Origin: an uncultured Lachnospiraceae bacterium
GTDB taxonomy: Bacteria > Bacillota > Clostridia > Lachnospirales > Lachnospiraceae
Direction: 5' to 3'
DNA length: 64,000 bases
Assembly: GCA_910586705.1 (NCBI GenBank)
Contig: CAJUJK010000020.1
Span: forward strand, 1-64,000
In this document: positions 1 through 8,044 of the stretch, in pieces
Position numbering within the stretch: the stretch's first letter is position 1
Layout of the letters: each line of letters starts with the position of its first letter
Program-made: the position numbers and the translations under genes
The notes under the pieces: model-generated
What the model was told of the DNA's origin: nothing
Databases searched by the model: none
The model's input: the letters and a program-made list of their open reading frames with translations, nothing else

Positions 1-441
1 TTTTCCCTGAAAATCTTTTTAAAATAACTCTTGACTATTTACCAAATTGCTTTTCTTTTCAGGTCTAAACAGAATCCTTAAAGCAAGAACCCCATGCCAT
101 GACCGGCACGGGGTTCTTTGTAGTGTCATGAATATAATATATAGTTGCGGGAGTATCTTATACGCTTTAAGACTGACAGTTTATTCCTGTTATCTTCTCA
201 ATACAAATTTCTCTCCTTCATAAGTCCGCACCGTGTTTCCCCTAACAATGCGGTTATGCTCCCGCCATGCGGTTTCTGTAGATTCACAAATTTACCAGCA
301 TCATAATAACTTTTCTCATAGTCTCCGCAAAATATCTTCTACTGCAACTAATAGCCTTATCACTTTTGACTCTACTCTCGGAGTATCTGCCTATTTTCGA
401 CATACCTACAACAATCATTGTCAAAGATATTTTAATAACTA
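1..441. other. AT-rich non-coding left edge
   Basis: No convincing gene is seen in these 441 bases. The stretch is AT-rich like the island that follows it. It contains one good hairpin (85-118) and the region downstream of the DUF262-HNH gene. Short open frames exist on both strands (about 40 to 70 codons), but none has a clear ribosome binding site or a recognisable protein family. Confidence 0.5.
85..118. terminator. hairpin, possible terminator of the region left of the window
   Basis: The 9-base arms AAGAACCCC and GGGGTTCTT pair perfectly, and the stem continues inward with one mismatch around a short loop. There is no long T-run on either side, so it is a weak intrinsic terminator at best. 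It could end transcription arriving from the left or the minus-strand transcript of the nuclease gene. Confidence 0.4.
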
Positions 442-1989
442 TTAATTTTTAAATCCAGTATTACAATACGGATGTGTTATTTGCCCATTTTCCGCGCTAC
501 CAAGACCTCCATCTCGCCTTCTACTAATGTGATCTACTGATGTCGAATTAATATGAACAACTCCACCACATATTCCGCATCTCACAACGGACTTTAATGC
601 TGCAGATATATAGGTTTCACTTTTTCTGTTGGAATTAAAGTCTGAACTACTAACTTCCTCTTCCCTTACAAAACTGAGATTTTTATAATTCTGTTGAATC
701 ATTCGCAAAATGTCGGTTTCTTCCTTGCCATCTACTAATTGTGCCAATATTGCAAAATACAATTTGCATAAAGGTTCTGCACTATTCTTAGTTGAACGCA
801 AATTACGGTTAATCTGATCAAAGATATAGTCATGTTTATATATGAACTCTTCAAATTCACTTCTAATACTTGTAAAAACATCAAGTTTATTTTCCTTTTT
901 TAATTGTTTTACAAACAACGTAATTGCATAAAAATTAGCTGGTTTAAAATTGCCTTTTTTAGAATAGAAATATATAATTGGATGCAGTCCTAAAGATCCT
1001 GGTACCTTCGAATTAACTATTTGTAATACTTTTCGTGTGTTAGATAGAACTTTAATTGTCTCACTTCCATTTATATCTTCATTATCCGAAATATTATCAT
1101 TAGTATAGACAATCAAATCGTATACAAACTGTAAATCCATCTGATTTTTTCCTGCAATCGAAACATCAAGAGTTGTTATCGGTTTCCTCGTTTTAGGCAA
1201 AAACAATATTTCATTAATATCCTTTGCGATATTCTCAATCTCCTTTTGTATTTCTTCATCAAAGTTTTTCCAGTACTTGTATCCATTTCCCGAATATACT
1301 ATAGCCCTCGTTGCTATTCCTATAGGTTTATTTCTCGCTTCTAATATCTTCATTTCTGTCGGATTAATAGGAATTGCTTTCCTATTAATATTGAAGAATG
1401 ACTTTTCCGCTACCGAGACATCTCCCTCTATCCACTGAATATCAAATGCAAAAGATTCTATGCCCATCGCTTTTTTTACTATATCTTCCGAATATTTTTG
1501 CACATTCCTCAATGCATCTTGATACATACTATATTTTCCGACTTTTTTTTCAATTTGCACCCTTGCCTTTCTAGCTAATTCGAGTTGTTCATCACTAATT
1601 TTTTGATCATAAAACTCATTCGAAATCTCCCCATCACCATAATCATCATTAATCCATGCCATAAATGCACTTAATCTATGTGCTCCATCAATCACAAAAG
1701 TAGCCCCGCCAGAATTTTGCCACAAAATAATAGAAGGTATAAAATGTCTTTCAAGTACACTTGAAATAAAATCTGTAATTTGGGTAACAGTCCAGTCCCT
1801 TGTTTCTCTTTGAAAATCTGGTTTTTTAAGCATGTACCTCATGGCAGAATTACTACCTAAATCATTCGCCTTTAATTGCTTAAAGCGATTAGCACCGGAA
1901 AAACCTTTTTCCACTTTAAAATCTTCTCTACGTATCATTGCATCTAAATTCACTGTTTTTTTCATTTGTCTGTTCTCCATTATTATCAT
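442..1989 (-). CDS. DUF262 and HNH endonuclease domain protein (GmrSD-like)
   Basis: 515 residues. The N-terminal half has the DUF262 (ParB/GmrS-like) pattern: a FQR segment near residue 59, a hydrophobic IPSIILW strand at about 84-90, and a VIDGAHRLSAF motif at 99-109 equivalent to the DGQQR NTPase motif. The last 45 residues form an HNH nuclease: a CGICGG zinc knuckle, then SVDHISRRRDGG with the catalytic His, then a final HPYCN. This domain pair is typical of GmrSD-like, modification-dependent or phage-defence nucleases. The first ATG follows GGGGG by 9 bases, and an ATG eight codons in follows GGAG, so the start is uncertain. The AT-rich composition contrasts with the core genes and suggests horizontal transfer. 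Defence is inferred from family and context. Confidence 0.8.
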   Translation of the reverse strand: MIIMENRQMKKTVNLDAMIRREDFKVEKGFSGANRFKQLKANDLGSNSAMRYMLKKPDFQRETRDWTVTQITDFISSVLERHFIPSIILWQNSGGATFVIDGAHRLSAFMAWINDDYGDGEISNEFYDQKISDEQLELARKARVQIEKKVGKYSMYQDALRNVQKYSEDIVKKAMGIESFAFDIQWIEGDVSVAEKSFFNINRKAIPINPTEMKILEARNKPIGIATRAIVYSGNGYKYWKNFDEEIQKEIENIAKDINEILFLPKTRKPITTLDVSIAGKNQMDLQFVYDLIVYTNDNISDNEDINGSETIKVLSNTRKVLQIVNSKVPGSLGLHPIIYFYSKKGNFKPANFYAITLFVKQLKKENKLDVFTSIRSEFEEFIYKHDYIFDQINRNLRSTKNSAEPLCKLYFAILAQLVDGKEETDILRMIQQNYKNLSFVREEEVSSSDFNSNRKSETYISAALKSVVRCGICGGVVHINSTSVDHISRRRDGGLGSAENGQITHPYCNTGFKN

Positions 1990-2106
1990 TTTCGATTACC
2001 CCCATTATTTTCTATTATGTAAAGTAATCGAATATTCACTCTTTAAATTTATTTTATTATATAATATATCTTTTTGTTCTTTTCGGCAAATCTCTCACCA
2101 ATTCCT

Positions 2107-2418
2107 TCACAAACTCATACACTTTCGGCACAATCTCTGACGGTATTCCCCCCCCCCCCAATTTTCTTCTATAATCCGTTTCGTATACCATATCGCCAGC
2201 TTTGGACTCCCCTTTTCCATCAGAACACCAAATATATCTCTTATATTTTTCTGATATTTCCCCATACCCAATTCTCTAAACTTATCATTGAGAAATTTAA
2301 TATACTCAGATCTATGATTGTTTGAAGTATAGTAGGCCAAATGTAAAACAAACCAAAACTCAATACATTCATCACTCCACGCCACATGATATTGTAATTG
2401 CGAATTTTCCATATTCAT
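2107..2418 (-). CDS. unknown protein with a 12-G tract near its 3' end, possibly phase-variable
   Basis: No family recognised. The protein is soluble, helical and rich in aromatic residues (FWFVLHLAYY near the start). Near the 3' end the coding strand has T followed by 12 G (2148-2159). As written, the frame after the tract reads EYRQRLCRKCMSL and stops at 2107. One G fewer would give a more protein-like tail (IPSEIVPKVYEFVKELVRD) and a TAA at 2057, only 67 bases before the nuclease start. This suggests either slipped-strand phase variation or a homopolymer sequencing error. The start is placed at MNMENSQ; upstream TTG and ATG codons (to 2481) are alternatives. It probably forms an operon with the DUF262-HNH gene. 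Confidence 0.55.
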   Translation of the reverse strand: MNMENSQLQYHVAWSDECIEFWFVLHLAYYTSNNHRSEYIKFLNDKFRELGMGKYQKNIRDIFGVLMEKGSPKLAIWYTKRIIEENWGGGEYRQRLCRKCMSL

Positions 2419-2553
2419 CTCGTAACAAACGCTTCTTTTATATTGCATCTTTCTCGGAAAACAACTCTTCCAGCATAGCAAACAGTATTTTGTGAGATTT
2501 CTTTAAGAACTCTCTAAAACCATAGCTTCCATGCTCAGTATCTACTTCTCATA

Positions 2554-2847
2554 TTAACCTTTAGCCGGACTTTTGGGAACAAACTCCAATTTCAGCGTCA
2601 TTCCCATTCCATCTGCCAAGCGTTTTAAGAGTTTAAGGGACGGATTCCTGGTTCCATTTTCGAGCTTACTGATATCCGCCTGATTAATTCCTGTCCTTTC
2701 TGCAAGCTCTTTTTGGGTAAGATTTTGCGAAATCCTTGCGTCAACCATTGCCCGGATCACATCCATTTCCGGCTGGATGTCTTCCCATTCCTTTCTGAAC
2801 TCATCATCCTGCAATTGTTCCTTTAAAAATTCCTGAAATTCACTCAT
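2554..2847 (-). CDS. higA: HigA-type antitoxin, XRE helix-turn-helix protein
   Basis: 97 residues. A Cro/C1-type helix-turn-helix spans about 40-85 (LTQKELAERTGINQADISKL, then NPSLKLLKRLADGMG). The N-terminal third is acidic and helical and probably contacts the toxin. The gene overlaps the 3' end of the toxin gene by 8 bases, the usual toxin-first order of HigBA systems. HigA proteins neutralise the toxin and repress the operon by binding a palindrome in the promoter. Such a palindrome lies at 3230-3249, upstream of the toxin start. Confidence 0.88.
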   Translation of the reverse strand: MSEFQEFLKEQLQDDEFRKEWEDIQPEMDVIRAMVDARISQNLTQKELAERTGINQADISKLENGTRNPSLKLLKRLADGMGMTLKLEFVPKSPAKG

Positions 2848-3199
2848 TTTCTTTCACCCTTTCCAAATAGTCTTTACGATATAATTTTGCCAGCCTTATT
2901 TCCTGTTTTGGTGTCTCCTGCGTCTTCTTAATAAATCCATTCGTCATCATAATTCTCTTACCATAGCAGAAAAAATATAAAACTCTGGTTATATCTGTTC
3001 CGACTTTTCCACGGATTTCAAATATTCCATCATCCAGATGTTTACTATATGGCTCTCTTAACTGATTTCCCTTTTCCTCTAGCACATTAATAATTCCTAA
3101 AACTTTTGCCCGCATTTTAACATCCAGACCAAGGATAAAATCTTTCGCCGGTTTTTCACCGTTAGCTTTAGTATAAAATTCCACTTCAAATTTATCCAT
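2840..3199 (-). CDS. higB: HigB/RelE-type toxin (phage Gp49-like, DUF891)
   Basis: 119 residues. The features of the Gp49/HigB family are visible: KPAKDFILGL near the N-terminus, YSKHLDDGIFEIRGKVG in the middle, and a strand TRVLYFFCYGKRIMMTNGF followed by KKTQETP. Proteins of this family cleave mRNA on the ribosome. The start at 3199 has GGAG six bases upstream. An in-frame ATG at 3247 lies inside the promoter palindrome and is rejected. It is cotranscribed with the downstream antitoxin by an 8-base overlap. AT-rich, like the rest of the island. Confidence 0.88.
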   Translation of the reverse strand: MDKFEVEFYTKANGEKPAKDFILGLDVKMRAKVLGIINVLEEKGNQLREPYSKHLDDGIFEIRGKVGTDITRVLYFFCYGKRIMMTNGFIKKTQETPKQEIRLAKLYRKDYLERVKENE

Positions 3200-3226
3200 T
3201 GTAATCTCCAATTTCTTTCTACATTT

Positions 3227-3255
3227 AGTATATGGCAGATATGCCATATTGTCAA
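3227..3255 (-). promoter_or_regulatory. higBA promoter with embedded operator
   Basis: On the minus strand TTGACA (3250-3255) and TATACT (3227-3232) are separated by exactly 17 bases. The spacer and the edge of the -10 box form a perfect 8-base inverted repeat, ATATGGCA-GATA-TGCCATAT (3230-3249). This is the expected layout for autorepression by the HigB-HigA complex. The toxin start is about 28 bases downstream of the -10 box. Confidence 0.85.
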
Positions 3256-3793
3256 CGATATGTCCCCTGAATATAAATTCAAATACTAGAGATTTTCAAA
3301 TTTACTGTACGCTGAAATCAGCAAAAGGGCCAACAACCTTTCAATTATTGACCTTTCCCTATGTTGAATTTCTCTCAAATAATGCCACACCATTTCCACA
3401 CCGATCTGATATAGAACTATAGAAATCTGCATGAAACCTTATGAACCCCCGAATCCCGCTAAACATTGATAACACAGTTTTTTTACACATATATAAAAAT
3501 CCGTAAAAATATGAGACCAGCACCGCGTATTATTATACCTATTTTCATAATTGACAAATAGTAATCTTTATTTTAAAATATCTTGCAACCAATTAACAGA
3601 AACTGCCAAGCAATAAAGTACTACCCAGCAGTTTGATAAAATAATTCGGAAGATTGCACCAATTCTCTATGATCAAATCACATTTTGAATCAAAGTTGAA
3701 TCACATCGTGCAACGTGCCTCTCCTTTCCAGTATTTATGCGGGTTTCAGAACAATGGTATTTTTCGAGTCCCGTCTCGCGCTCTTTTTTATTT
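3256..3793. other. AT-rich intergenic region, no gene seen
   Basis: About 540 bases between the higBA promoter and the end of the PadR operon. No reading frame has family features. Two signals are visible: a plus-strand TTGACA-17-TAAAAT promoter-like pair near 3551-3579 with no recognisable gene after it, and a minus-strand hairpin near 3320-3350 followed by CTTTT that could be a terminator. The region marks the edge between the AT-rich island and the GC-richer core. Confidence 0.45.
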
Positions 3794-4165
3794 CTATTTT
3801 ATCCCGCCATCAAATTGTTTCGCCAACGCTTTTTCTGTCAGCAGGATCGACACAAGCATTACCATACATTCCGCTGTTACCACCACTCCACCCACTACGC
3901 CCACGATACCATCACTCTTCCCGATCACCGGAAGCATCACAATCATTGACACAGGCAGCATCACCCATCCGAACTTCCGCCACAGTTTCCCACAATATAA
4001 ATGGGAAAAAACCCACGCAGTCTGATTTCTCATGGATCTCCGCGTCCGATACCCGTAAATGCCATTTATCTGTCTGGGCGGATTTTTTATAAATACCTTT
4101 CCTATTACAATCATCAGTACCGGCAATAAGAGATTGCTGGCAGTCATAAAGATCCAGAATCCCAT
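3794..4165 (-). CDS. SdpI family membrane protein
   Basis: 123 residues with about three membrane segments (approximately 5-25, 68-85 and 90-112). Between the first two is the SdpI signature, IYGYRTRRSMRNQTAW followed by HLYCGKLW. SdpI proteins include the immunity factor against the Bacillus SDP toxin, but most members have no known role. The ATG overlaps the stop of the upstream gene (TGATG), so translation is coupled. It is the last gene of the PadR operon. Confidence 0.8.
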   Translation of the reverse strand: MGFWIFMTASNLLLPVLMIVIGKVFIKNPPRQINGIYGYRTRRSMRNQTAWVFSHLYCGKLWRKFGWVMLPVSMIVMLPVIGKSDGIVGVVGGVVVTAECMVMLVSILLTEKALAKQFDGGIK

Positions 4166-4515
4166 CACTTCTCCCCCCGTTTTCTATCGTATATGCGGTT
4201 CAGCCTGTTATGGTAAGCAATCATCCCCAAAAGACCGCCAAACACCTCTGCCATACACAAATACGCTGCGACAAGTCCTCCAAAGCACATCCCGCACAAA
4301 AAGCAGGCAATAAACCCCACCCCGTATAAAATCCACATCAGACCATGCTTATGATTATAAGCACTCACATCCGTGATCTCCTCTTGCCGTGGCGGCTTCT
4401 TTCCCGCCCAGAACCCGACCGGCTCTTTGCTCCGATACTGCACAATTCCGAGAATAATAAGGGGACTTGCACAGAGCAGCAGCACGACTGCCGAAAAAAT
4501 AGTTTCTGTCATCAT
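4165..4515 (-). CDS. small integral membrane protein, DUF3784-like
   Basis: 116 residues. An N-terminal membrane segment is followed by a loop carrying FWAGKKPPRQEEITDVSAYN, then two more membrane segments and a basic tail. The GxKxPP loop after the first helix is like small membrane proteins often found beside SdpI genes; the DUF3784 assignment is from memory. It starts one base after the stop of the upstream gene, with GAGGTAGG just before tandem ATG codons. No enzymatic function can be assigned. Confidence 0.6.
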   Translation of the reverse strand: MMTETIFSAVVLLLCASPLIILGIVQYRSKEPVGFWAGKKPPRQEEITDVSAYNHKHGLMWILYGVGFIACFLCGMCFGGLVAAYLCMAEVFGGLLGMIAYHNRLNRIYDRKRGEK

Positions 4516-4516
4516 C

Positions 4517-5164
4517 CTACCTCACATAAATTCCCGCCAAACGCATATCTTCGTCATATGACAGCCGGTAAGTGACGCTCACGTTTTCATAGGTAACCGT
4601 CATTTCCCCGACCGCCAGATGCCTGTTTCCCTGTATCACTTCCACCAGATACACCGCGCCGAACTGCTTTCGTTCTCCCCATTCATCGGACAGTGCTTTG
4701 CGCATACTTTCCCTCGTCTCCGCATTTAACAGTGACTGCATCTGTGGAATGGCGTTTTCCTGCAATGCGGCGTACTCCTCCGCATCCAGCAGCTCGACGG
4801 TCTCCTTCATAGCCGCTTCGACTTCCTCTTTGTCAAAATATCTGCTCTTCCCTATATCCACAGTTTTCGGAAACAGCCAGTATCCTGCCATGCCAAGGAA
4901 AAACAGCGCCAGAGAAATGGGAATTACGATCTTCAGCACCCTGTTTCGGGCATACCGCTTCCGCTCCTCCGCTGAAATATTCTCGTTAAAGCCTTCCGCA
5001 ATCTCCTCCGCCTTACCCATCCGGGAAATAATGTCGTCCAGCCGTTCCCCCTGATTTTCCCGCGCCTGCATGTCCGCCAGAAGCTGCCTTTTGATCTCCC
5101 TTTTCCTCTTTCCGCCGCACTTAAGTTTTCTCGCAACGGCGTTTACATATCGCTTTTCATCCAT
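4517..5164 (-). CDS. DUF1700-like membrane protein of a PadR operon
   Basis: 215 residues. The N-terminal 75 residues resemble DUF1700/HAAS-type domains that accompany PadR regulators: a helical, basic segment KRKREIKRQLLADM and a MGKAEEIAEGFNE motif. One membrane helix follows (about 76-97). The exterior C-terminal domain (about 105-215) looks like DUF3887 and ends in beta strands. The gene starts 3 bases after the PadR stop codon. It probably acts with PadR in envelope sensing, though the ligand is unknown. Confidence 0.65.
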   Translation of the reverse strand: MDEKRYVNAVARKLKCGGKRKREIKRQLLADMQARENQGERLDDIISRMGKAEEIAEGFNENISAEERKRYARNRVLKIVIPISLALFFLGMAGYWLFPKTVDIGKSRYFDKEEVEAAMKETVELLDAEEYAALQENAIPQMQSLLNAETRESMRKALSDEWGERKQFGAVYLVEVIQGNRHLAVGEMTVTYENVSVTYRLSYDEDMRLAGIYVR

Positions 5165-5167
5165 TGC

Positions 5168-5506
5168 CTATTCCTCCATGATTTTTCCTACCCCATCGGA
5201 AATCCGCTGCCAGACATCCTCAATTTTCTCAAGCGCTTTTATCCCCTCTTCCGTGATTTCGTAATACTTTCTCGGAACCTGCTTCCCCACGGCGCTGCTC
5301 CACCTGCTCACCACCAGCCCGTCATCCTCCAGCCGGTAAAGAATCGGATACAGCGTGCCGTCCTTGAGCAAAAAAGTCTCTCTGCTCTTTTCCTTCAGCT
5401 CCTGAATGATTTGATACCCATATTTGGCTTCCGATCTCAACAGCCGCAGGACAAGCATATCCAGTACGCCCTTCTTCATCTGCCGCTCATATTTATCATT
5501 CAACAT
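5168..5506 (-). CDS. PadR family transcriptional regulator
   Basis: 112 residues, a complete short PadR protein. The winged-helix core is visible: MKKGVLDMLVLRLL, KYGYQIIQELKE, then LKDGTLYPILYRLEDDGLV and the wing PRKYYEITEEG. A C-terminal helix (KIEDVWQRISDGVGK) serves for dimerisation. PadR proteins usually repress their own operon; here that is the DUF1700-like, DUF3784-like and SdpI genes. A strong promoter sits about 107 bases upstream of the start and overlaps AT-rich inverted repeats. Confidence 0.88.
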   Translation of the reverse strand: MLNDKYERQMKKGVLDMLVLRLLRSEAKYGYQIIQELKEKSRETFLLKDGTLYPILYRLEDDGLVVSRWSSAVGKQVPRKYYEITEEGIKALEKIEDVWQRISDGVGKIMEE

Positions 5507-5619
5507 TTCCGCTCCGTTCTATCATTTCAGCGATTCTGCTACAGGCAATACGCAGACGCCAGTCCCGCACGTGAAAGTATGACACGTAGCTATTCATAAT
5601 ACTTTGTATTGCTAAGTAT

Positions 5620-5648
5620 ATTATATGTCTAATATATGCCAAAGTCAA
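5620..5648 (-). promoter_or_regulatory. sigma-A promoter of the PadR operon
   Basis: Minus strand: TTGACT (5643-5648) and TATAAT (5620-5625) with a 17-base spacer. The spacer and flank are imperfectly palindromic (ATATATTAGACATATAAT), a plausible PadR autorepression site. Confidence 0.7.
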
Positions 5649-5676
5649 CATCTGTGGGCGGGCCCCACATAACCAG

Positions 5677-5709
5677 AAAAAGGGAACCCTGCGGCTATGC
5701 AGCGTTCCC
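5677..5709 (-). terminator. intrinsic terminator of the NagZ-like gene
   Basis: On the minus strand GGGAAC pairs with GTTCCC and the inner CTGC with GCAG around a six-base loop, followed directly by TTTTT. It lies 28 bases after the stop of the NagZ-like gene. Confidence 0.8.
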
Positions 5710-5736
5710 AGCATTTACTCTTATTGTATATTTTCC

Positions 5737-7197
5737 CTAATTATCCAGTTTTCCCGCGCACTTCACCCGGTAAATCCGATCCAGAGACTCATCAATCCGC
5801 TCCTCCGAAATCGTCCCGTCCTGTACTGCCGCGAGCACCGCATTGTAAGCCTTCTCAAAATCCTCCGGCATAAGCAGCATATCCGCACCTGCTTCCAGCG
5901 CCATCACCGCCGCTTCCTCCGGCGGATAATACTCCGTAATCGCCGTCATATCAAGCGCATCCGTGATAACCACGCCCTCAAAGCCCAGCTCTCCCCGCAA
6001 AAAATCCGTAATCACTTTCTTTGACAGGGAACTTGGCACATTATCCTCGTCCAGCGCGGGCGCCGCTACGTGACTGACCATCACAAAATCTGCTCCCGCC
6101 TCGATACCTGCACGAAAAGGCACAAAATCCGAAGCGCGCATTTCCTCCAGCGACTTTGTGATTTCCACCCTTCCGTCATGGGTATCTTCGGTCGTGCTTC
6201 CCAGACCCGGAAAATGCTTCAGACAGGCGCTCACGCCCGCACCTTCGATTCCTCCTACCGCACCGGCAACCATCTCACCCACCATCTGGGGATCTGATCC
6301 GAAGGAGCGGTTTCCAAGTGCGCTTCCCTCCACCGCGACATCCGCGACAGGCGCAAAATCCACATTAAATCCTATCTCTTTCAGATAAGAGCCGATGGTC
6401 GCCCCGGCTTCTGCCGCTTTGGAAGCATCTCCTCCCGCACCGATCGCCGCCATGTCATCTACCTTGGTCACCTCAACTTTACTGTTTGCGACCCTGCTGA
6501 CGTCACCGCCCTCCTCGTCCACCGCGAGAAAAATCGGATAGCTGCTCTTGGACGCCGTGCTTGACAGCATCGTTGTGATCTGTTCCTTATCCAGAATATT
6601 CTGACCGAAATAGATCAGACCGCCTACCGCGTACTGATTCAAAGCTTCCTGCGTGCCGTCTCCAGCCTTGGTCGCTGTCTTGACACCTGTTATCGACTCC
6701 GGCGTTACCATAAACAGCCCTGCCACCTTCGTTTCAATGGGCATCTCAGAATAGTAGGATTCTGCCAGACCTCCCAAAAGATCTTCCTCCTCTTCCGGCT
6801 CTTCCTCCGCCGGCTCCGGCGTGTCAATCACCATTTCCTCCTCCGGCGGCTCTTCCTCCGCCGCTTCTTTCTCTGCCTTTTCCTTCTCAGCTTCCTGCCG
6901 CTTCTGCTGAACAACCGAGAATACCTTCCTCCCGATTGCAAATCCGCCCCCGGCGACAGCCACAACCAGAAAAAAGATGACCAGATATACTATAATCTGA
7001 TTGCGTACCCTGCGCCTGTGCCTATATGCGCGGCGTTCCGCCTCCTCATCATAGTCTTCATCCTCATCATCCTCATCATCCTCTATCTCTTCTTCATCAT
7101 CTTCTTCATCTTCCTCGTCATCGTCCTCAAAATCTTCCTCTTCTTCATCCAGTTCCTCGTCCGAATATCCTTTTCTCCTCTTATGCAGCTTTCCCAT
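5737..7197 (-). CDS. membrane-anchored glycoside hydrolase family 3 (NagZ-like beta-N-acetylhexosaminidase)
   Basis: 486 residues. A strongly acidic, low-complexity cytoplasmic segment (about 12-53, almost all Glu/Asp) precedes one membrane helix (68-90). A charged linker follows, then a GH3 N-terminal barrel from about 145 to the end. Family 3 motifs: EEGGDVSR (228-235), KHFPG (327-331), the NagZ-specific Asp-Thr-His dyad (338-340), and the nucleophile Asp413 in VVITDALDM. NagZ enzymes release GlcNAc from peptidoglycan fragments; an external, anchored enzyme would act on the cell wall. The acidic tail on the cytoplasmic side is unusual. The usual GH3 C-terminal domain is absent, as in other NagZ proteins. 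Confidence 0.85.
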   Translation of the reverse strand: MGKLHKRRKGYSDEELDEEEEDFEDDDEEDEEDDEEEIEDDEDDEDEDYDEEAERRAYRHRRRVRNQIIVYLVIFFLVVAVAGGGFAIGRKVFSVVQQKRQEAEKEKAEKEAAEEEPPEEEMVIDTPEPAEEEPEEEEDLLGGLAESYYSEMPIETKVAGLFMVTPESITGVKTATKAGDGTQEALNQYAVGGLIYFGQNILDKEQITTMLSSTASKSSYPIFLAVDEEGGDVSRVANSKVEVTKVDDMAAIGAGGDASKAAEAGATIGSYLKEIGFNVDFAPVADVAVEGSALGNRSFGSDPQMVGEMVAGAVGGIEGAGVSACLKHFPGLGSTTEDTHDGRVEITKSLEEMRASDFVPFRAGIEAGADFVMVSHVAAPALDEDNVPSSLSKKVITDFLRGELGFEGVVITDALDMTAITEYYPPEEAAVMALEAGADMLLMPEDFEKAYNAVLAAVQDGTISEERIDESLDRIYRVKCAGKLDN

Positions 7198-7358
7198 CGG
7201 CTGTATCCATGTCCTTTCTGAAATCTTTTATCCAAACGGTTTCCATATATTATGTCCGCAAAATCCGCCGCATACAAGATATAGTATGCATAAGTATACT
7301 ATAACCTATTTTTAGTGGAAAAGCCACCCCGATTTTATTAAGATTTTTAGAACAAAAT

Positions 7359-7740
7359 AAAAAAAGACAATGCGAAACGGGTATTCATTCTCTAAGGAAT
7401 CAATACCCGTCTCTAAAACTCACTGTCCAATGGCCTTTACCTCCGTCTCTTCCCTCACGTCCTCTTTCCATCTCTTCTCTCGTATCCCAGATACTGTGGC
7501 GTCTGTTCCCTCTCTCCCTCTCGGACTTCTTCTCTTTTCTATCATCCGCTCTCTTCTCTTCTTCTATGGGAGCTTTCCCGGGACTCTTTTCTGATTCGCC
7601 TTCCCAATCATGTACTCGATTCCGCTCGTCTTTTTCGTGGTCTCCTATTCACTTGTCGTTCTCTGATGTGTTACTTTAAGTTTTTGGTGGACCGTACCTC
7701 TCTTTCTTTTAGTTTATCTATGTGAAGTGTTTCTTTATGA
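7359..7740 (-). ncRNA. candidate structured or purine-rich non-coding RNA
   Basis: A free-standing minus-strand transcription unit of about 380 bases. It has a near-consensus promoter, an A/T-rich upstream element and a 3' hairpin (7377-7410, 14 pairs with one mismatch) followed after 11 bases by T7. The RNA strand is extremely purine-rich in its middle (about 7440-7560, mostly G and A) and has small hairpins such as GTATC-TGG-GATAC. No frame has a proper start with a ribosome binding site; the long open frames there are expected from the lack of T. It does not show the conserved motifs of RNase P RNA, tmRNA, SRP RNA or an obvious 6S RNA. The class is unknown. Confidence 0.5.
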
Positions 7741-7744
7741 GTTT

Positions 7745-7800
7745 ATTATATCACTTGCACATGATTTGTCAACACACTTTTTGAAATTTTTTTAAAAATT
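7745..7800 (-). promoter_or_regulatory. strong promoter with A/T-rich upstream element for the ncRNA candidate
   Basis: Minus strand: TTGACA (7767-7772), 16 bases, TATAAT (7745-7750). Directly upstream of the -35 box is a run of A and T tracts (about 7776-7805) like the UP elements of stable RNA genes. Predicted transcription start is near 7738. Confidence 0.7.
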
Positions 7801-8044
7801 TTTACTTTCCTTTATTTCGTCTATTGTTTTCTCATTTTATTATATATTACCCCAAATTGACAGTCAATTCTGCATGTAAATCCGGCAATGCCAGTCTGAT
7901 ACCCGCACCATGCCGCGGACGTATGGCGCAGCTCTTTCAAGTGACATCTGATACCAATTGCCCGCTTGCGCCGCTGCAAGATACAGTGATACAATAAATA
8001 AAAAGCTTTACAAATCATCTTATGATATGGAGGAAGAAATACAG

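Noticed and set aside
233..445. Plus-strand 70-codon frame at the left edge
   Set aside because: No ribosome binding site, composition unlike a protein, and it runs into the end of the nuclease gene on the other strand.
3758..3775. T-loop-like TTCGAGTCCC suggesting a tRNA
   Set aside because: No acceptor stem, D arm or anticodon arm can be drawn around it.
7370..7594. Plus-strand Ser/Leu-rich frame opposite the RNA candidate
   Set aside because: It is the pyrimidine-rich complement of the purine-rich transcript, without ribosome binding site or family features.
7381..7640. Minus-strand Lys/Arg/Glu-rich open frame inside the RNA candidate
   Set aside because: Long but has no ATG, GTG or TTG start near its beginning, and T-poor sequence lacks stop codons by chance.
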